Shown here piece by piece: positions 1-9,146 of a stretch of DNA of 64,000 nt. A model generated the notes under the pieces. It did no database searches, was not told the origin of the DNA, and was given only the letters and a program-made list of their open reading frames with translations. Position 1 is the stretch's first letter, and each line of letters starts with the position of its first letter. The stretch comes from Luteolibacter flavescens (GTDB taxonomy: Bacteria > Verrucomicrobiota > Verrucomicrobiia > Verrucomicrobiales > Akkermansiaceae). The position numbers and the translations under genes were made by a program. The DNA is taken from the NCBI RefSeq assembly GCF_025950085.1, contig NZ_JAPDDS010000010.1, positions 62,001 to 126,000 on the forward strand. The letters run 5' to 3'.

Positions 1-135
1 GTGATGCCGGAAGGCCGCAGCGCCGCCGAGCTCGACCGCCATGGACTCGCCCTCACCGGCCCGTGCATGGAGCACGGCTGGCGCTTCTGCGACCGACTCC
101 ACGTCCGGCTCTGGGGGGACAAGCGGGGCGTCTGA
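1..135 (+). CDS. C-terminal end of an unidentified protein (5' end outside window)
   Basis: The frame is open from base 1 and closes at a TGA at 133-135, leaving 44 visible residues rich in Arg, His and Trp and ending WGDKRGV. I do not recognise the family and too little is present for a function. The next gene on the same strand starts 64 nt downstream, so both may belong to one transcript that stops at the terminator at 641-678. A GTG and an ATG at bases 1 and 4 could be read as starts, but a truncated longer gene is more likely. Confidence 0.45.
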   Translation: MMPEGRSAAELDRHGLALTGPCMEHGWRFCDRLHVRLWGDKRGV

Positions 136-199
136 AAATCAGTCAGCAACTTTTCCCTCGCATGCCGGTTCCATTCACCGGAAACTACCTCCTGTCACC

Positions 200-613
200 A
201 TGAAGCGCGACTCACACTCCTCCAGCGACTTCGCGAAAGATCTCGAAAAGGATCCCGTCTGGGACCTCCTGCGGGAAAGCCGCAGCGCCCGGCCGAGCCC
301 GAATTTCGCCGACAATGTCGTCCGCGCCGCACGCCTCAAAGGCCAGGAAAAGCCATGGTGGAGCCGGATCTGGATTCCCGCCGCGATCGGCACTTCCCTC
401 GCCGGGGCTGCCGCGCTCGTGGCAGTCGTGGTTACCCTCCAGTCCCAGCCCGGGACCGGCTCGGCCCACGAAAACTCCATCGTCCAAGTGACCGCTCCGG
501 ACACCTCGCTGGCCGGACTTCAGGACGATTTTGAAAACGAGGTCTTCCTCGAAGCATCCGATCACCTCGGCAAATACGACGACGCCGAGCTGGTCTCGAT
601 GATCGGCTTCTGA
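200..613 (+). CDS. small single-pass membrane protein, possible anti-sigma-like partner
   Basis: This encodes 137 residues. I place the start at the internal ATG at 200, because the upstream in-frame extension is low-complexity and overlaps the preceding gene. Residues 1-55 are hydrophilic and charged, residues about 57-80 form one hydrophobic helix preceded by two Trp, and the remainder is acidic, ending SMIGF. A short cytoplasmic head plus one helix is the usual shape of the small membrane proteins that follow ECF sigma genes in Verrucomicrobiota, so an anti-sigma-type role is possible. No ZAS zinc motif is visible, so this is inference from architecture only. Confidence 0.65.
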   Translation: MKRDSHSSSDFAKDLEKDPVWDLLRESRSARPSPNFADNVVRAARLKGQEKPWWSRIWIPAAIGTSLAGAAALVAVVVTLQSQPGTGSAHENSIVQVTAPDTSLAGLQDDFENEVFLEASDHLGKYDDAELVSMIGF

Positions 614-640
614 AAGTTGCCTGACATCCTCTTTCGACCC

Positions 641-678
641 TCCGCCGGATACCCTCGTGTATCCGGCGGATTTCTTTT
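641..678 (+). terminator. intrinsic terminator
   Basis: A perfect 12-bp stem (641-652 paired with 659-670) with a 6-nt loop is followed by TTTCTTTT. It ends the plus-strand transcript of the preceding small membrane protein and separates it from the convergent rhamnosidase gene. Confidence 0.9.
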
Positions 679-692
679 GCCCCTCTGGAGGC

Positions 693-3600
693 CTACCTCA
701 GCGGGGCCTTGAAGGTGTAGCTGCCTGATCCTGCCGCGAAGATCGCGCGGCCTTTTTCCTGACGAAGGAACTTTGCACCCGTCTGGGCGACCTTGTCCGC
801 GCTCGTGGTTGGCACGCTGATCTCGGCGGTCGTGTTCGGCGGGATCGTCACTTCCATCTGAATCATGCCACCTGCCACCTTCCAGGAGGATTCGATGCGA
901 CCCCGGATGGAATCGTAGTGACCCTTCGCATGATCCAGGCCACCGCCCGGGACGGGAGCCACCGAGACCTTCCCAAAGCCCGGCTCCAGCGGCGTGATGC
1001 CGAGCACGGTCTGGTATAGCCACTCGACGCAGGCACCGTAGGCGTAGTGGTTGAAGGAATTCATCGAGACGTCGCCGAAGCCGTTCTCCAGCGTGTAGCT
1101 GTTCCAGCGCTCCCAGATGGTGGTCGCCCCCTGCTCGATGGAGTAGCCCCATGAGGGGTAGGTCTTCTTGCGGATGAGCGCATAGGCCAGGTCGTCGCGG
1201 CCGATCTCGCTGAGCACCGGCAGCAGCAGGTTCACGCCGAGGAATCCGGTGGCAAGGTGTCCGCCCTTCGCATCGATCGCCGCGGCGAGCTGGCGGGCCG
1301 CCTTGCCCCGCTGCTCCGTGGTGAGCAGGTCGAAGCGGATCGCCGCCAGGTAGCCGGTCTGGGTGTCGTTGCCGATCTTGCCGTCCGGCTTCACATAGGC
1401 GTTCTGGAAGGCCTTGCGGATTTCCTCGAAGCGCTTGGCGTAAGCAGCCGCCTCGTCGGTCTTTCCAAGCGCGGCCGCCAGCTCGGACGCGAGCTTGTTA
1501 CTATGGGCATGGTAGGCGGTGCCCAGCAGGTCCTTCGGCGTGTCGCCGCCCACGGCCAGCCAGTCGCCGAAGCCTTCGTTCGGGCCGAGATCCTGCGGGG
1601 CCTTCGCGCGGTAGAGCGCGAGGTGCTTGCGGATCGCCTCGAAGTGCTCCTCCGCGGAACGGGTGTCGCCATACATTCGGTAGAGCGTCCATGGCACGAT
1701 CACGCCGGCATCGGCCCAGCCCGGGCTCCACATGTCGTGATACACCGGTGCCATTCCGGGGAAGCCGCCGGATGGATTCTGCGCGTCCACCATGTCCTGC
1801 ATCCACTTCGTCAGGAAGGAGTCCACGTTCATGTTGTAGGACGCCGTCTGGGCAAAGACCTGCGTATCCCCGCTCCAGCCCATGCGCTCGTCGCGCTGCG
1901 GACAATCGGTCGGCACCTCCAGGTAGTTCGACCGCTGGCCCCACATCGTGTTCTTGTAGATCGCATTGATCAGCGGGTCCGAGCACGAGAAGGAGCCCGT
2001 GGTCTCCAGATCCGAGTGAAGGACGATGCCGGTGAGCGTGGAGCGATCCGCGGGCTGCGGCAGGCCGCTGATTTCCGCATAGCGGAAGCCGTGAAAAGTG
2101 AAGCGCGGCTCCCAGATTTCCTCGCCGTCGCCCTTGCAGATGTAGTGGTCGATCGCGCGGGCCGAGCGCAGGTTCTCGGTGTAGAGCTTGCCATTCGGCT
2201 GGAGCATCTCGCCAAAGCGCAGGCGGATGGTGGTGCCGGCCGGAGCCTTCGTCTTCAGGCGGACCCAGCCGGAGAAGTTCTGGCCGAAGTCGATGATCTG
2301 CGTTCCTGCGTGCGGGCTGGTGATCTTCACCGCTTCCAGCTCGCCGGTCCGGCGCACCGGCGGCATCGGGTAGGCCTCCAGCACTGCGGGCTCGTATTCT
2401 GCACCAGTCACGACCGGCTTCCACGCGGCATCACTGAAGCCCGGGGCATCCCAGCCCTCCTGCTCCAGCCGTGCATCGTAGGTCTCCCCGGCGAACATGT
2501 CCGCCTCCAGGATGGGCCCGGTGCTCGCCTTCCATGAGCCGTCGCTCGTCACCAGCTCGGTACTACCGTCATCGTAGGTGAGCTGGAGCTGCGCCTTCAG
2601 CCGGGTCTTCGAGCCATGGCGGTTTTGCCCGAGTATGCTGATGTTCCCGCGGAACCATCCGTCGCCGAGAAGCGCGCCGAGCGTGTTCGCCCCTTCATTG
2701 ATGCGGTCGGTCACGTCGTAGGCGCGGTAGTAGAGGCGCTTCCGGTAGTCCGTCCATCCGGGGGCGAAGACCGAGTCGTCCACCGGCATGCCATTCAGCC
2801 GCGGTTCCACGTGGCCGAGCGCCGTGGTGTAGAGCATCGCCCGCTGCGGCTTGCGCGAGACCGTGAAGTCCTTCCGCAACTGCGTGGCCGGGAGATACGA
2901 CTTCACGTGTACTTCCGGCTTCAGCGGCCCCCATGGCGCGACGCCATTCTTCCCGAGATCATCCGCCGCGGCGAAGCGCTTGCCATCGCGCGATGCCTCC
3001 CAGTTGCTGCCGGTGGTGAAGGTCTGCACGCCACCGTCCGCAAACTCCACGACGATCGCGCCGATCAGCCCCGTGGCGGACTCCCCGTTGTTCACCTCGG
3101 CGGTCAGGATGTTTTCGCCGGGAAGAAGGACCGCAGCCACCGGCTTCACGCCGACGCTTCGCCATGACTTTCCGGAAAGCGTCGCGCTGCCATTCACCGC
3201 GAGCGTGAAATCGTCGTCGGCGGTGAAGAAGACCGTGGCTTGCCGGACGACGCGGTCCTTCGGAAGCTGGAACTTCCCGCGGAACCACGACTTGCCCGCG
3301 GCATCCGTCTTCCCAGCGCGGATCCAGCTCGCCTCCGCGAACGCCTCGACCGGCGGCGGTGTCTCGCGCCACGGCAGGTCCGCCGGAGCCACGTCATCGA
3401 GGCCGATCCACTCCCCCTTCCAATCACTCTGCGCCAAAAGACCCGTGCCCCATCGCGCCGGCTCGCTCCATGCCGAGGGCTTGTCGGAGCCGTCCCACGC
3501 CATCACCTTCCAGTGCGCGCTCGCACCTGACGCCATCGCCTTGCCCGCATAGCTCAGGTGCAGCGTGTCCGCCGAGGCCACCTTGCCCGTGTCCCACAGG

Positions 3601-3821
3601 TCGCCCTGGTCCTTCGCCAACAGGTCGGATGACGACGCCACCAGAATGCGGTAGGCCGACTGCATCGTATCCGTCTCCTCCGATTGGATGCGCCATGAAA
3701 GGCGCGGCAGTTCGTCAATTGCTTCCGGATTCTGCAACGACAGGACCCGTGGATCGACCACTGCGATTTCGCCGCGGCTCGTCGAGATCAGGGACAGGAG
3801 GATAAGGGGCAATCGGTTCAT
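693..3821 (-). CDS. exported alpha-L-rhamnosidase, glycoside hydrolase family 78
   Basis: This 1042-residue protein starts with a signal peptide (MNRLPLILLSLISTSRG). It carries the modular GH78 layout: an N-terminal Ig-like domain, carbohydrate-binding beta domains around residues 170-450, the (alpha/alpha)6 catalytic barrel at about 590-930 and a C-terminal beta domain. The hallmark CPQRDERMGWSGD lies near residue 640 and contains the acidic general-acid region of the family. It should release terminal L-rhamnose from polysaccharides or plant glycosides outside the cytoplasm. No transporter or sugar-catabolic gene lies nearby, so it appears monocistronic. The 137-nt region upstream of its start holds AT-rich sequence that probably carries its promoter. 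Confidence 0.93.
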   Translation of the reverse strand: MNRLPLILLSLISTSRGEIAVVDPRVLSLQNPEAIDELPRLSWRIQSEETDTMQSAYRILVASSSDLLAKDQGDLWDTGKVASADTLHLSYAGKAMASGASAHWKVMAWDGSDKPSAWSEPARWGTGLLAQSDWKGEWIGLDDVAPADLPWRETPPPVEAFAEASWIRAGKTDAAGKSWFRGKFQLPKDRVVRQATVFFTADDDFTLAVNGSATLSGKSWRSVGVKPVAAVLLPGENILTAEVNNGESATGLIGAIVVEFADGGVQTFTTGSNWEASRDGKRFAAADDLGKNGVAPWGPLKPEVHVKSYLPATQLRKDFTVSRKPQRAMLYTTALGHVEPRLNGMPVDDSVFAPGWTDYRKRLYYRAYDVTDRINEGANTLGALLGDGWFRGNISILGQNRHGSKTRLKAQLQLTYDDGSTELVTSDGSWKASTGPILEADMFAGETYDARLEQEGWDAPGFSDAAWKPVVTGAEYEPAVLEAYPMPPVRRTGELEAVKITSPHAGTQIIDFGQNFSGWVRLKTKAPAGTTIRLRFGEMLQPNGKLYTENLRSARAIDHYICKGDGEEIWEPRFTFHGFRYAEISGLPQPADRSTLTGIVLHSDLETTGSFSCSDPLINAIYKNTMWGQRSNYLEVPTDCPQRDERMGWSGDTQVFAQTASYNMNVDSFLTKWMQDMVDAQNPSGGFPGMAPVYHDMWSPGWADAGVIVPWTLYRMYGDTRSAEEHFEAIRKHLALYRAKAPQDLGPNEGFGDWLAVGGDTPKDLLGTAYHAHSNKLASELAAALGKTDEAAAYAKRFEEIRKAFQNAYVKPDGKIGNDTQTGYLAAIRFDLLTTEQRGKAARQLAAAIDAKGGHLATGFLGVNLLLPVLSEIGRDDLAYALIRKKTYPSWGYSIEQGATTIWERWNSYTLENGFGDVSMNSFNHYAYGACVEWLYQTVLGITPLEPGFGKVSVAPVPGGGLDHAKGHYDSIRGRIESSWKVAGGMIQMEVTIPPNTTAEISVPTTSADKVAQTGAKFLRQEKGRAIFAAGSGSYTFKAPLR

Positions 3822-4000
3822 CGGATCAGAGGGTTTCTTTCAGGAAAACGCCCCGCAGCCGATGCCGCCCCGCACGCAACGGAGGCAGGGAAAAGTGGCC
3901 GCAGGTTCATGAGTCACCCGAACGACTAACGGCGCACACGGAATAAGAAACGTTAATTGCACCTAGGAAATTAGCTAGGATGCTCTCTAAACCTCATCAC

Positions 4001-4042
4001 AAAAAGCAGCGCCCCGACGAATGGAGTCCGCCGGGGCGCTGC
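4001..4042 (-). terminator. intrinsic terminator of the WXG100/FtsK operon
   Basis: Read on the minus strand, an 11-bp GC-rich stem (4032-4042 with 4006-4016) is followed by TTTTT (4005-4001). It lies 39 nt past the stop of the FtsK-type gene. Nothing else is recognisable between 3822 and 4080 apart from two short CTAGGA repeats at about 3964-3980. Confidence 0.85.
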
Positions 4043-4080
4043 ATCGGCCGGCATGAGCCTGCCGTTCTAACAAGACTTCA

Positions 4081-7000
4081 TCAGCCCGTCGCTTCGAGCG
4101 CGCCCGCCTTCAACTGCTCCGCGGCCTTCGCCCACCAATCACCTTCCGGATCCGCGTAGGGGCGGAAGGTTTCGGTGGTGCCGTGCGCTTCATTGTAGAG
4201 CAGCGCGCGATGCAGGCCGAGGCTTCCGGCCGCGGGGGAATCGATGAGGTTCGCCGAATCGTTCGCGCTCATCTGGAAGAGCACCCGCATTTCGAATTCC
4301 GCCATCACCTTCCGCGGCAGCCAGCGGCTGACATTGTTCCAGGTATCGACGCCGGCGATGATGTGGATGCCCAGGGGGCCGCCTTCGCTCGCGATGTCGG
4401 CGAGGACCTTCGAGGGATTCGGACCGGACGGGCCGTCGTCCATCGAGAAGAGGAAGTCATCCTCTTGGCGCAGCTTCTTGAACTTCTGCATGCCGTGGAT
4501 GACGACGAAGATCTCCGGGCCATCGCTCTCACCCGCGCTGCGTTTCGCGAGTTCGGCGGCGAGTTCCCCGATTGCATCCGCGACTCCTGCCGGGCCGACG
4601 ACCTTCACGTCCTGGGGCAGGCTGGCGGCGAGACGCTTCGAGGCATTGCTGCCATCGAGGATCACGAATCGCCCGCCATCCGCAGGCAGGCCTGCGGCGA
4701 GGGAGAACGACGCCACCTCGAGCAAGGTGGCCACCCGCTCGTCCGACTGGCCGACCAAGAGCATGTGGCTGCCACTGCGGCGACCGAAGACCGCCTCGGT
4801 CGGACCCTTGATCGCATTCGGCTCTCCGAGCCATGCCTTGATCTCGGCAGGGCGCGATTGCGGGCGCTCGGCCAGAAGACCGGCGAGTTCGAGATTCGCA
4901 TCGAGATCCGCGGGAGCATTTCCCTCGAAGACCACCGGGGCGGCGGGCTTTCTCCCCCGCTCCGCCGCGAGCGCGGTCACACGGTCGAGCATCGCATTGC
5001 GGTCGTCCTCGGCGAGCCACACGGTCTGGAATGGACTGTTCGCCGCCAGGGCACCGGCGTTGTCATTGTAGATCCCCTCGCCCGGCCGGGTCAGCAGGCG
5101 CGGCGCAGGGTTGTCATCGTCCATGATGAGATACGCGTCGGCCTCGTTGCACTGAAGCGCGATGCGGACGACCATCTGGCCGATGGTAGCGCGGGCCAGC
5201 GTGTAGGCACCGCCGAGCGTCTGCGAGCCGAGAATCACGTGGATGCCGAAGGCTCGGCCCTGACGGACGATGCGGTCTAACAAAAGCGACGCCGACTGGG
5301 CCACGGAGTCATCCTCGGTGAAGATCTCCTGGAACTCATCGATCATCAGCAGTGTCCGCGGCAAAGGCTGCCCGCTGGCCTTGCGATAGCCCGCCACGTC
5401 CTGCACCCCGGCCTTCCGGAAAAGCTCACCGCGGCGGCGCAGCTCATCATCCACGCGCTGGAGGACGCTGAGGCCGAATTCACGATCGCTCTCGATGGCC
5501 ACCACACGCGCGTGCGGCAGGCGGCGCGATCCGTAGCACTTGAACTCGACGCCCTTCTTGAAGTCCACGAGGTAGAATTCCACCTCGTCCGGACTGCAAT
5601 GCAGCGCGAGATTCGTGATCATCACGTGGAAGAGCGTGGACTTGCCCGAACCCGTCTTGCCCGCGATGAGCGCGTGCTGACGGGTGCCCTTTCCAAGCGC
5701 GAGCATCTGGAATTTCTTCGCGCCGCTGCGGCCGATTGGCACCCGCAACTCGTCGCCCGTGCTGCTGGTCCACCACTCGCTCTCCGGCGGGGAGATGTGG
5801 GAAAAGGGCACCTCGACGCGATTCGAGTCCACACTCGCCTGGCCGAGCCGGTGCACGAGCGCCGTCTCCAGATCGCCCTTCGGTGGCGCAGAGAGCACGG
5901 TCTGGTCAGCCCCGGCTGGCATGCTGACGAGGCGGTAGTGATCATTGTGCGGGACGAGGCGCAGGCAGGCCTTCTCCAGCGCATCGGCGAGGGCGGGATC
6001 GACCTGCTGGCGCGGATCACGATGCACCAGCAGATACACGCCGCAGCGTGCGCCGCTGGTGGCGATGCTCAGCAGGCGCTTCGATGCGGTGTCGCTGAAG
6101 GCCGCGGGGAAACCCGAGACCACCACGAAGCGCTGCTTCTCCGCCACCGTGCCCGCCTGCTCGTTGTATTCGTCGAGCGTGGCATACTCGTTGCGGAGGT
6201 ACATCTGGATGACCTTCTCGATGTGCTCGTTGATCTCCGCGAGGCGCTCCTCGATCTGCGTCGTCTGCGTCCAGATGCGGCCGTGGATGAGCGTCTCCTC
6301 GTAGTCGCCGAGATGCATCAGCCCCGCGAAGTCCTTCCCGAGTCCGACCGGGTCGATGAGAGTGAAGATCGCGCGTCCCGCAGGATGGGTGGTCAGCACG
6401 CGCAGCACGATTTCATTGATCGTCGCCGCTGCCGCCGTGGCATCGCCTTCCAGCATGACCGAGCCGCGGTCGGGGAAGCCGAGCGCGAGCGGGATGTCGA
6501 ATTCGGCGGGGCCATCGAGCGTGAAGATAGCGCTCTCCGGCATGCCGCCCGCGAGCTGCTTCATCAGCACGTGGAGCTTGCCAAAGGGCAGCGCGCGCTC
6601 GGCCGTCTCCGGCGGGGCCCACGTGCCGATCCACGATTCATCCCAGCCGGGAAAACGGGCCTCGGCCTGCGCTGCGAGTCCCAGCAACTCGGAGTGGACG
6701 GGCTTCACCTGCTCCACCCACTCGACGAGCAGCGCATCCAGCCCCTGCTGCCTGGCGGCATCCGCCGCGGCGACTCCGGCAGCATACTCGGCATCGCGGG
6801 CGGCCACCTCGGCGGCGTATTCCGCATCGAGTTCCGCGGCGGTGTGCTCGGTCCATGCGGTCACGTAGCCGAGATTCCGCTGGTGCAGCGCCTCGGCCTT
6901 GGCGGGCAAGCGGGCGACCTGCGCCTCGATCTTGCGGCGTCCGCTTTGCATGACCTCCTGGCCGATCTCCTCGCTGCCGCGCAGCGTCTCGCTGAGGCCC

Positions 7001-7980
7001 TCACTCTGCTGGGCCACCTCGCGCTTCAGGCTCTCGCCGAGCGCAGTCACCTTCGCCTCGGACACCGCAGCGGCGGCGGCACCGAGATTCCGCGATGACT
7101 GGAGCGTGATCGACATGCGGCGTACCGACGGCAGGAGCAGCAACGCGGAGAGCAAGTGAAGACCTATCGGTGCGAGCAGGGCGACCAGCAGCATCGGCTT
7201 CAGCTCCGCGAGCTTCGCCGCGCGATCCGGCGCGCTGTAGATCATATAACCGAAAGCACCGCCGATGACGACCAGCAGCGCGGTCAGCGGAACGAAGCGG
7301 AAGAAACCGGCGAGCGGATTCCGCCGCAGCGAGCCGAGCTGTTCCGTCGCCTCCGCGAGCCGCTGCTGGCTTTCCTTCCTGAGGGTCTCGCGGTCCTTCG
7401 AGGTATCCGCGGCCTCGCCTTTGACAAACTTGCCCTTGCGCAGCATCAGGCTGAACAGCGGCTGGAAACTCCGCACCACCTTCACCGCACCGCGCGCGGC
7501 GGCGGCGGTCTCCTCGAAATCGGCGGCGATGCCCTGGGCGAATTCGCGGTGGTCCTGGCGGGAGCGTTCCCACAGCTCCTTCGCCTCCTCCTTGCTGCGC
7601 ATCGTCTGCGCCTGCCGCATGCCCACCTGGCGGTCCTTCTCGGCACGCACCCGGCGGGAGAGTCCGCTCTGGGCGGCCTGCGCGGCGCGGTTCATCCAGC
7701 TACGGCGTGCGTCGTACTTCCGCACCATGTTGTCATGCTCCGCCTCGGACTGCGCCTGCAGGTCGCGTTGGCGCGCGCCATGGGCCGCCTCGCCGGCCTC
7801 ACGGCGCGCGGTCGAGTGTCGCTTCGCAGCCAGCACGCCCGCGGCATGGGTGCGGGTGAGCGCGGCCTCGCGTCCGGAGATGGACGAGACGGAGGCTTGC
7901 AGCCGCAGCAGTAGCTCGCGGATGCGCTCGGGATGCAGGGGATCAGTCACAGTCGGCATGGAGTTTGGAAAGCATGGCAT
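4081..7980 (-). CDS. FtsK/SpoIIIE-type ATPase, EssC/EccC-like motor of a WXG100-associated system
   Basis: The product is up to 1299 residues; an alternative ATG at 7959 would give 1292. Residues 40-220 are highly charged coiled coil. Two membrane helices follow (about 228-250 and 262-287), then a second helical region (300-440) and three ATPase-like modules. The first (about 480-660) and third (about 1060-1270) have degenerate P-loops. The middle one has an intact Walker A, GKTGSGKST, at 774-782 and Walker B LLMIDE ending at 882. A string of RecA-like modules with only some active is the pattern of EssC/EccC, the type VII secretion motors. The FHA domains of EssC are replaced by coiled coil. 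It is the last gene of an operon headed by a WXG100-like protein. DNA translocation like FtsK is the alternative, but the operon favours protein export. Confidence 0.85.
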   Translation of the reverse strand: MPCFPNSMPTVTDPLHPERIRELLLRLQASVSSISGREAALTRTHAAGVLAAKRHSTARREAGEAAHGARQRDLQAQSEAEHDNMVRKYDARRSWMNRAAQAAQSGLSRRVRAEKDRQVGMRQAQTMRSKEEAKELWERSRQDHREFAQGIAADFEETAAAARGAVKVVRSFQPLFSLMLRKGKFVKGEAADTSKDRETLRKESQQRLAEATEQLGSLRRNPLAGFFRFVPLTALLVVIGGAFGYMIYSAPDRAAKLAELKPMLLVALLAPIGLHLLSALLLLPSVRRMSITLQSSRNLGAAAAAVSEAKVTALGESLKREVAQQSEGLSETLRGSEEIGQEVMQSGRRKIEAQVARLPAKAEALHQRNLGYVTAWTEHTAAELDAEYAAEVAARDAEYAAGVAAADAARQQGLDALLVEWVEQVKPVHSELLGLAAQAEARFPGWDESWIGTWAPPETAERALPFGKLHVLMKQLAGGMPESAIFTLDGPAEFDIPLALGFPDRGSVMLEGDATAAAATINEIVLRVLTTHPAGRAIFTLIDPVGLGKDFAGLMHLGDYEETLIHGRIWTQTTQIEERLAEINEHIEKVIQMYLRNEYATLDEYNEQAGTVAEKQRFVVVSGFPAAFSDTASKRLLSIATSGARCGVYLLVHRDPRQQVDPALADALEKACLRLVPHNDHYRLVSMPAGADQTVLSAPPKGDLETALVHRLGQASVDSNRVEVPFSHISPPESEWWTSSTGDELRVPIGRSGAKKFQMLALGKGTRQHALIAGKTGSGKSTLFHVMITNLALHCSPDEVEFYLVDFKKGVEFKCYGSRRLPHARVVAIESDREFGLSVLQRVDDELRRRGELFRKAGVQDVAGYRKASGQPLPRTLLMIDEFQEIFTEDDSVAQSASLLLDRIVRQGRAFGIHVILGSQTLGGAYTLARATIGQMVVRIALQCNEADAYLIMDDDNPAPRLLTRPGEGIYNDNAGALAANSPFQTVWLAEDDRNAMLDRVTALAAERGRKPAAPVVFEGNAPADLDANLELAGLLAERPQSRPAEIKAWLGEPNAIKGPTEAVFGRRSGSHMLLVGQSDERVATLLEVASFSLAAGLPADGGRFVILDGSNASKRLAASLPQDVKVVGPAGVADAIGELAAELAKRSAGESDGPEIFVVIHGMQKFKKLRQEDDFLFSMDDGPSGPNPSKVLADIASEGGPLGIHIIAGVDTWNNVSRWLPRKVMAEFEMRVLFQMSANDSANLIDSPAAGSLGLHRALLYNEAHGTTETFRPYADPEGDWWAKAAEQLKAGALEATG

Positions 7981-8155
7981 CGAGTTCCTCGATTACCCGG
8001 GTGGCGGTGGCCACGGCCTGCGGCAGCCCGGCGAGGTACTCCTTTTCGAAATCTAGCGCCTTCGCGTCGCGCCACGAGGCACGGGTCTCCTCCCAGCGCA
8101 TGAAGAGCTCGCGGTTCGATTCGTTGAGGAGGGACTTGCTGGCACCCAGGCTCAT
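7943..8155 (-). CDS. 70-residue helical protein of the WXG100/FtsK operon
   Basis: This small gene has its ATG overlapping the stop of the preceding coiled-coil gene (ATGA), and its 3' end overlaps the start of the ATPase gene, so it is translationally embedded in the operon. The 70 residues are predicted to be almost entirely helical, with no membrane segment, cysteine or signal peptide, and a central RWEETRASW motif. I recognise no family. Size and position suggest a second small helical substrate or an adaptor for the ATPase; that is inference from context. Confidence 0.75.
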   Translation of the reverse strand: MSLGASKSLLNESNRELFMRWEETRASWRDAKALDFEKEYLAGLPQAVATATRVIEELDAMLSKLHADCD

Positions 8156-8691
8156 GATGGATCGGGGGTCTCGGGAGTGGGAGATGAAGATTCGCCAGCG
8201 CCTGTCACCGGTCGTGGCGCGTGGACCTCGGCGTAGTCCTGCAGGAGGCGGATGGAATTCGTCAGCGACACAACACCCTTCGGCATCTGGCGGGAGAGCG
8301 TCTCGTGCAGGCTCTCGAGTTGCTTCGCCAGCACCTCGATGCGCGCGTCGTAGGCCTGCCGCCAGCGCTTCAGCACGGCAAGCTTTTCCTCTGCCTCGGC
8401 TAGCGCACGGCGGGCCTTGCTGACGGCCATCTGCTGGGCGGATTTGTCATTCTGCAGCGAGGAAATGCGGGCGCTGTAAAGCTCCTGCTCCGCCTGCTCC
8501 AGCAGCCGGGTGCGACGGCGGAATTCCTGCTCCCACTTCTGCCGCTGCTCGACCTCCAGCCAGCCGCGGGTGCGTTTCACCTCGCCGGACACATCGTCCA
8601 GCGCGCGGCGCGCCCGCTCGGTATAGCGGATCAGCGCGGCCCGGAATCCCTCCAGGGCTTCGATCGATCCCACCCGTGCCTGGCTATCCAT
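8152..8691 (-). CDS. coiled-coil protein of the WXG100/FtsK operon
   Basis: This 179-residue protein is dominated by long amphipathic helices (roughly residues 10-150) rich in Glu, Arg, Gln and Ala, followed by a short Pro/Ser/Thr-rich tail. It has no signal peptide or membrane helix. It starts 3 nt after the stop of the WXG100-like gene and overlaps the following gene by 4 nt. It may be a chaperone, a scaffold or a longer secreted coiled-coil substrate of the adjacent ATPase. Sequence alone does not separate these options. Confidence 0.75.
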   Translation of the reverse strand: MDSQARVGSIEALEGFRAALIRYTERARRALDDVSGEVKRTRGWLEVEQRQKWEQEFRRRTRLLEQAEQELYSARISSLQNDKSAQQMAVSKARRALAEAEEKLAVLKRWRQAYDARIEVLAKQLESLHETLSRQMPKGVVSLTNSIRLLQDYAEVHAPRPVTGAGESSSPTPETPDPS

Positions 8692-8694
8692 GGC

Positions 8695-8967
8695 TCAGCG
8701 TTGGTCGAGGTACTGCTGGATGCGCTCCGCCTTCCGAAGCAGGTAGGGGCCGTGCTGGTCGGAGAGCTCGATGAAGCGCTTCATCGTCTTCATCATCTGG
8801 AGGAATTCCGCGGAGAATTTCTCCTGCTCTTGGTCCTGCCACGTATCGCCCAGCGCGGAGAAACGGGACATCAGCGACGAGGTCCGCTCCTTCACGTCGT
8901 TGTTGAAGCGCTTGAGCTCCGCGGCGAACCGGCGGACTTCCTCAGGATCGATGATCGCTTGCGACAT
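8695..8967 (-). CDS. WXG100-like (ESAT-6 type) small helical protein
   Basis: The product is 90 residues, the typical length of WXG100 proteins. It reads as a helix-turn-helix hairpin with the turn at GDTWQD (Trp at residue 43), so the canonical W-x-G is W-x-D here. The C-terminal helix ends LRKAERIQQYLDQR. WXG100 proteins form four-helix dimers and are exported by EssC/EccC ATPases of type VII systems, and such an ATPase is the last gene of this operon. It is the first gene after a good promoter (9004-9032). The pairing with the motor gene makes the assignment fairly safe despite the altered motif. Confidence 0.8.
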   Translation of the reverse strand: MSQAIIDPEEVRRFAAELKRFNNDVKERTSSLMSRFSALGDTWQDQEQEKFSAEFLQMMKTMKRFIELSDQHGPYLLRKAERIQQYLDQR

Positions 8968-9003
8968 GACGTTAATTTCCGGTGGAGTTTGCGGGAGGTC
9001 GAG

Positions 9004-9032
9004 GAATTACCCGCCTGCGCGGGAAAATTCAA
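9004..9032 (-). promoter_or_regulatory. sigma-70-type promoter for the WXG100/FtsK operon
   Basis: On the minus strand TTGAAT (9032-9027) is separated by exactly 17 nt from TAATTC (9009-9004). Transcription would begin near 8997, about 30 nt before the WXG100 start codon. Confidence 0.5.
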
Positions 9033-9146
9033 CCCAAGCGTGGAAACCCCGGAACCCGGCGGTGGTTTCACACCTTCGCAGCCCTTCCAAATTTCATCAG
9101 GAAACCGCATCCACAGGCCCATCTGACCGCCGCAAGCGGATGAAAA

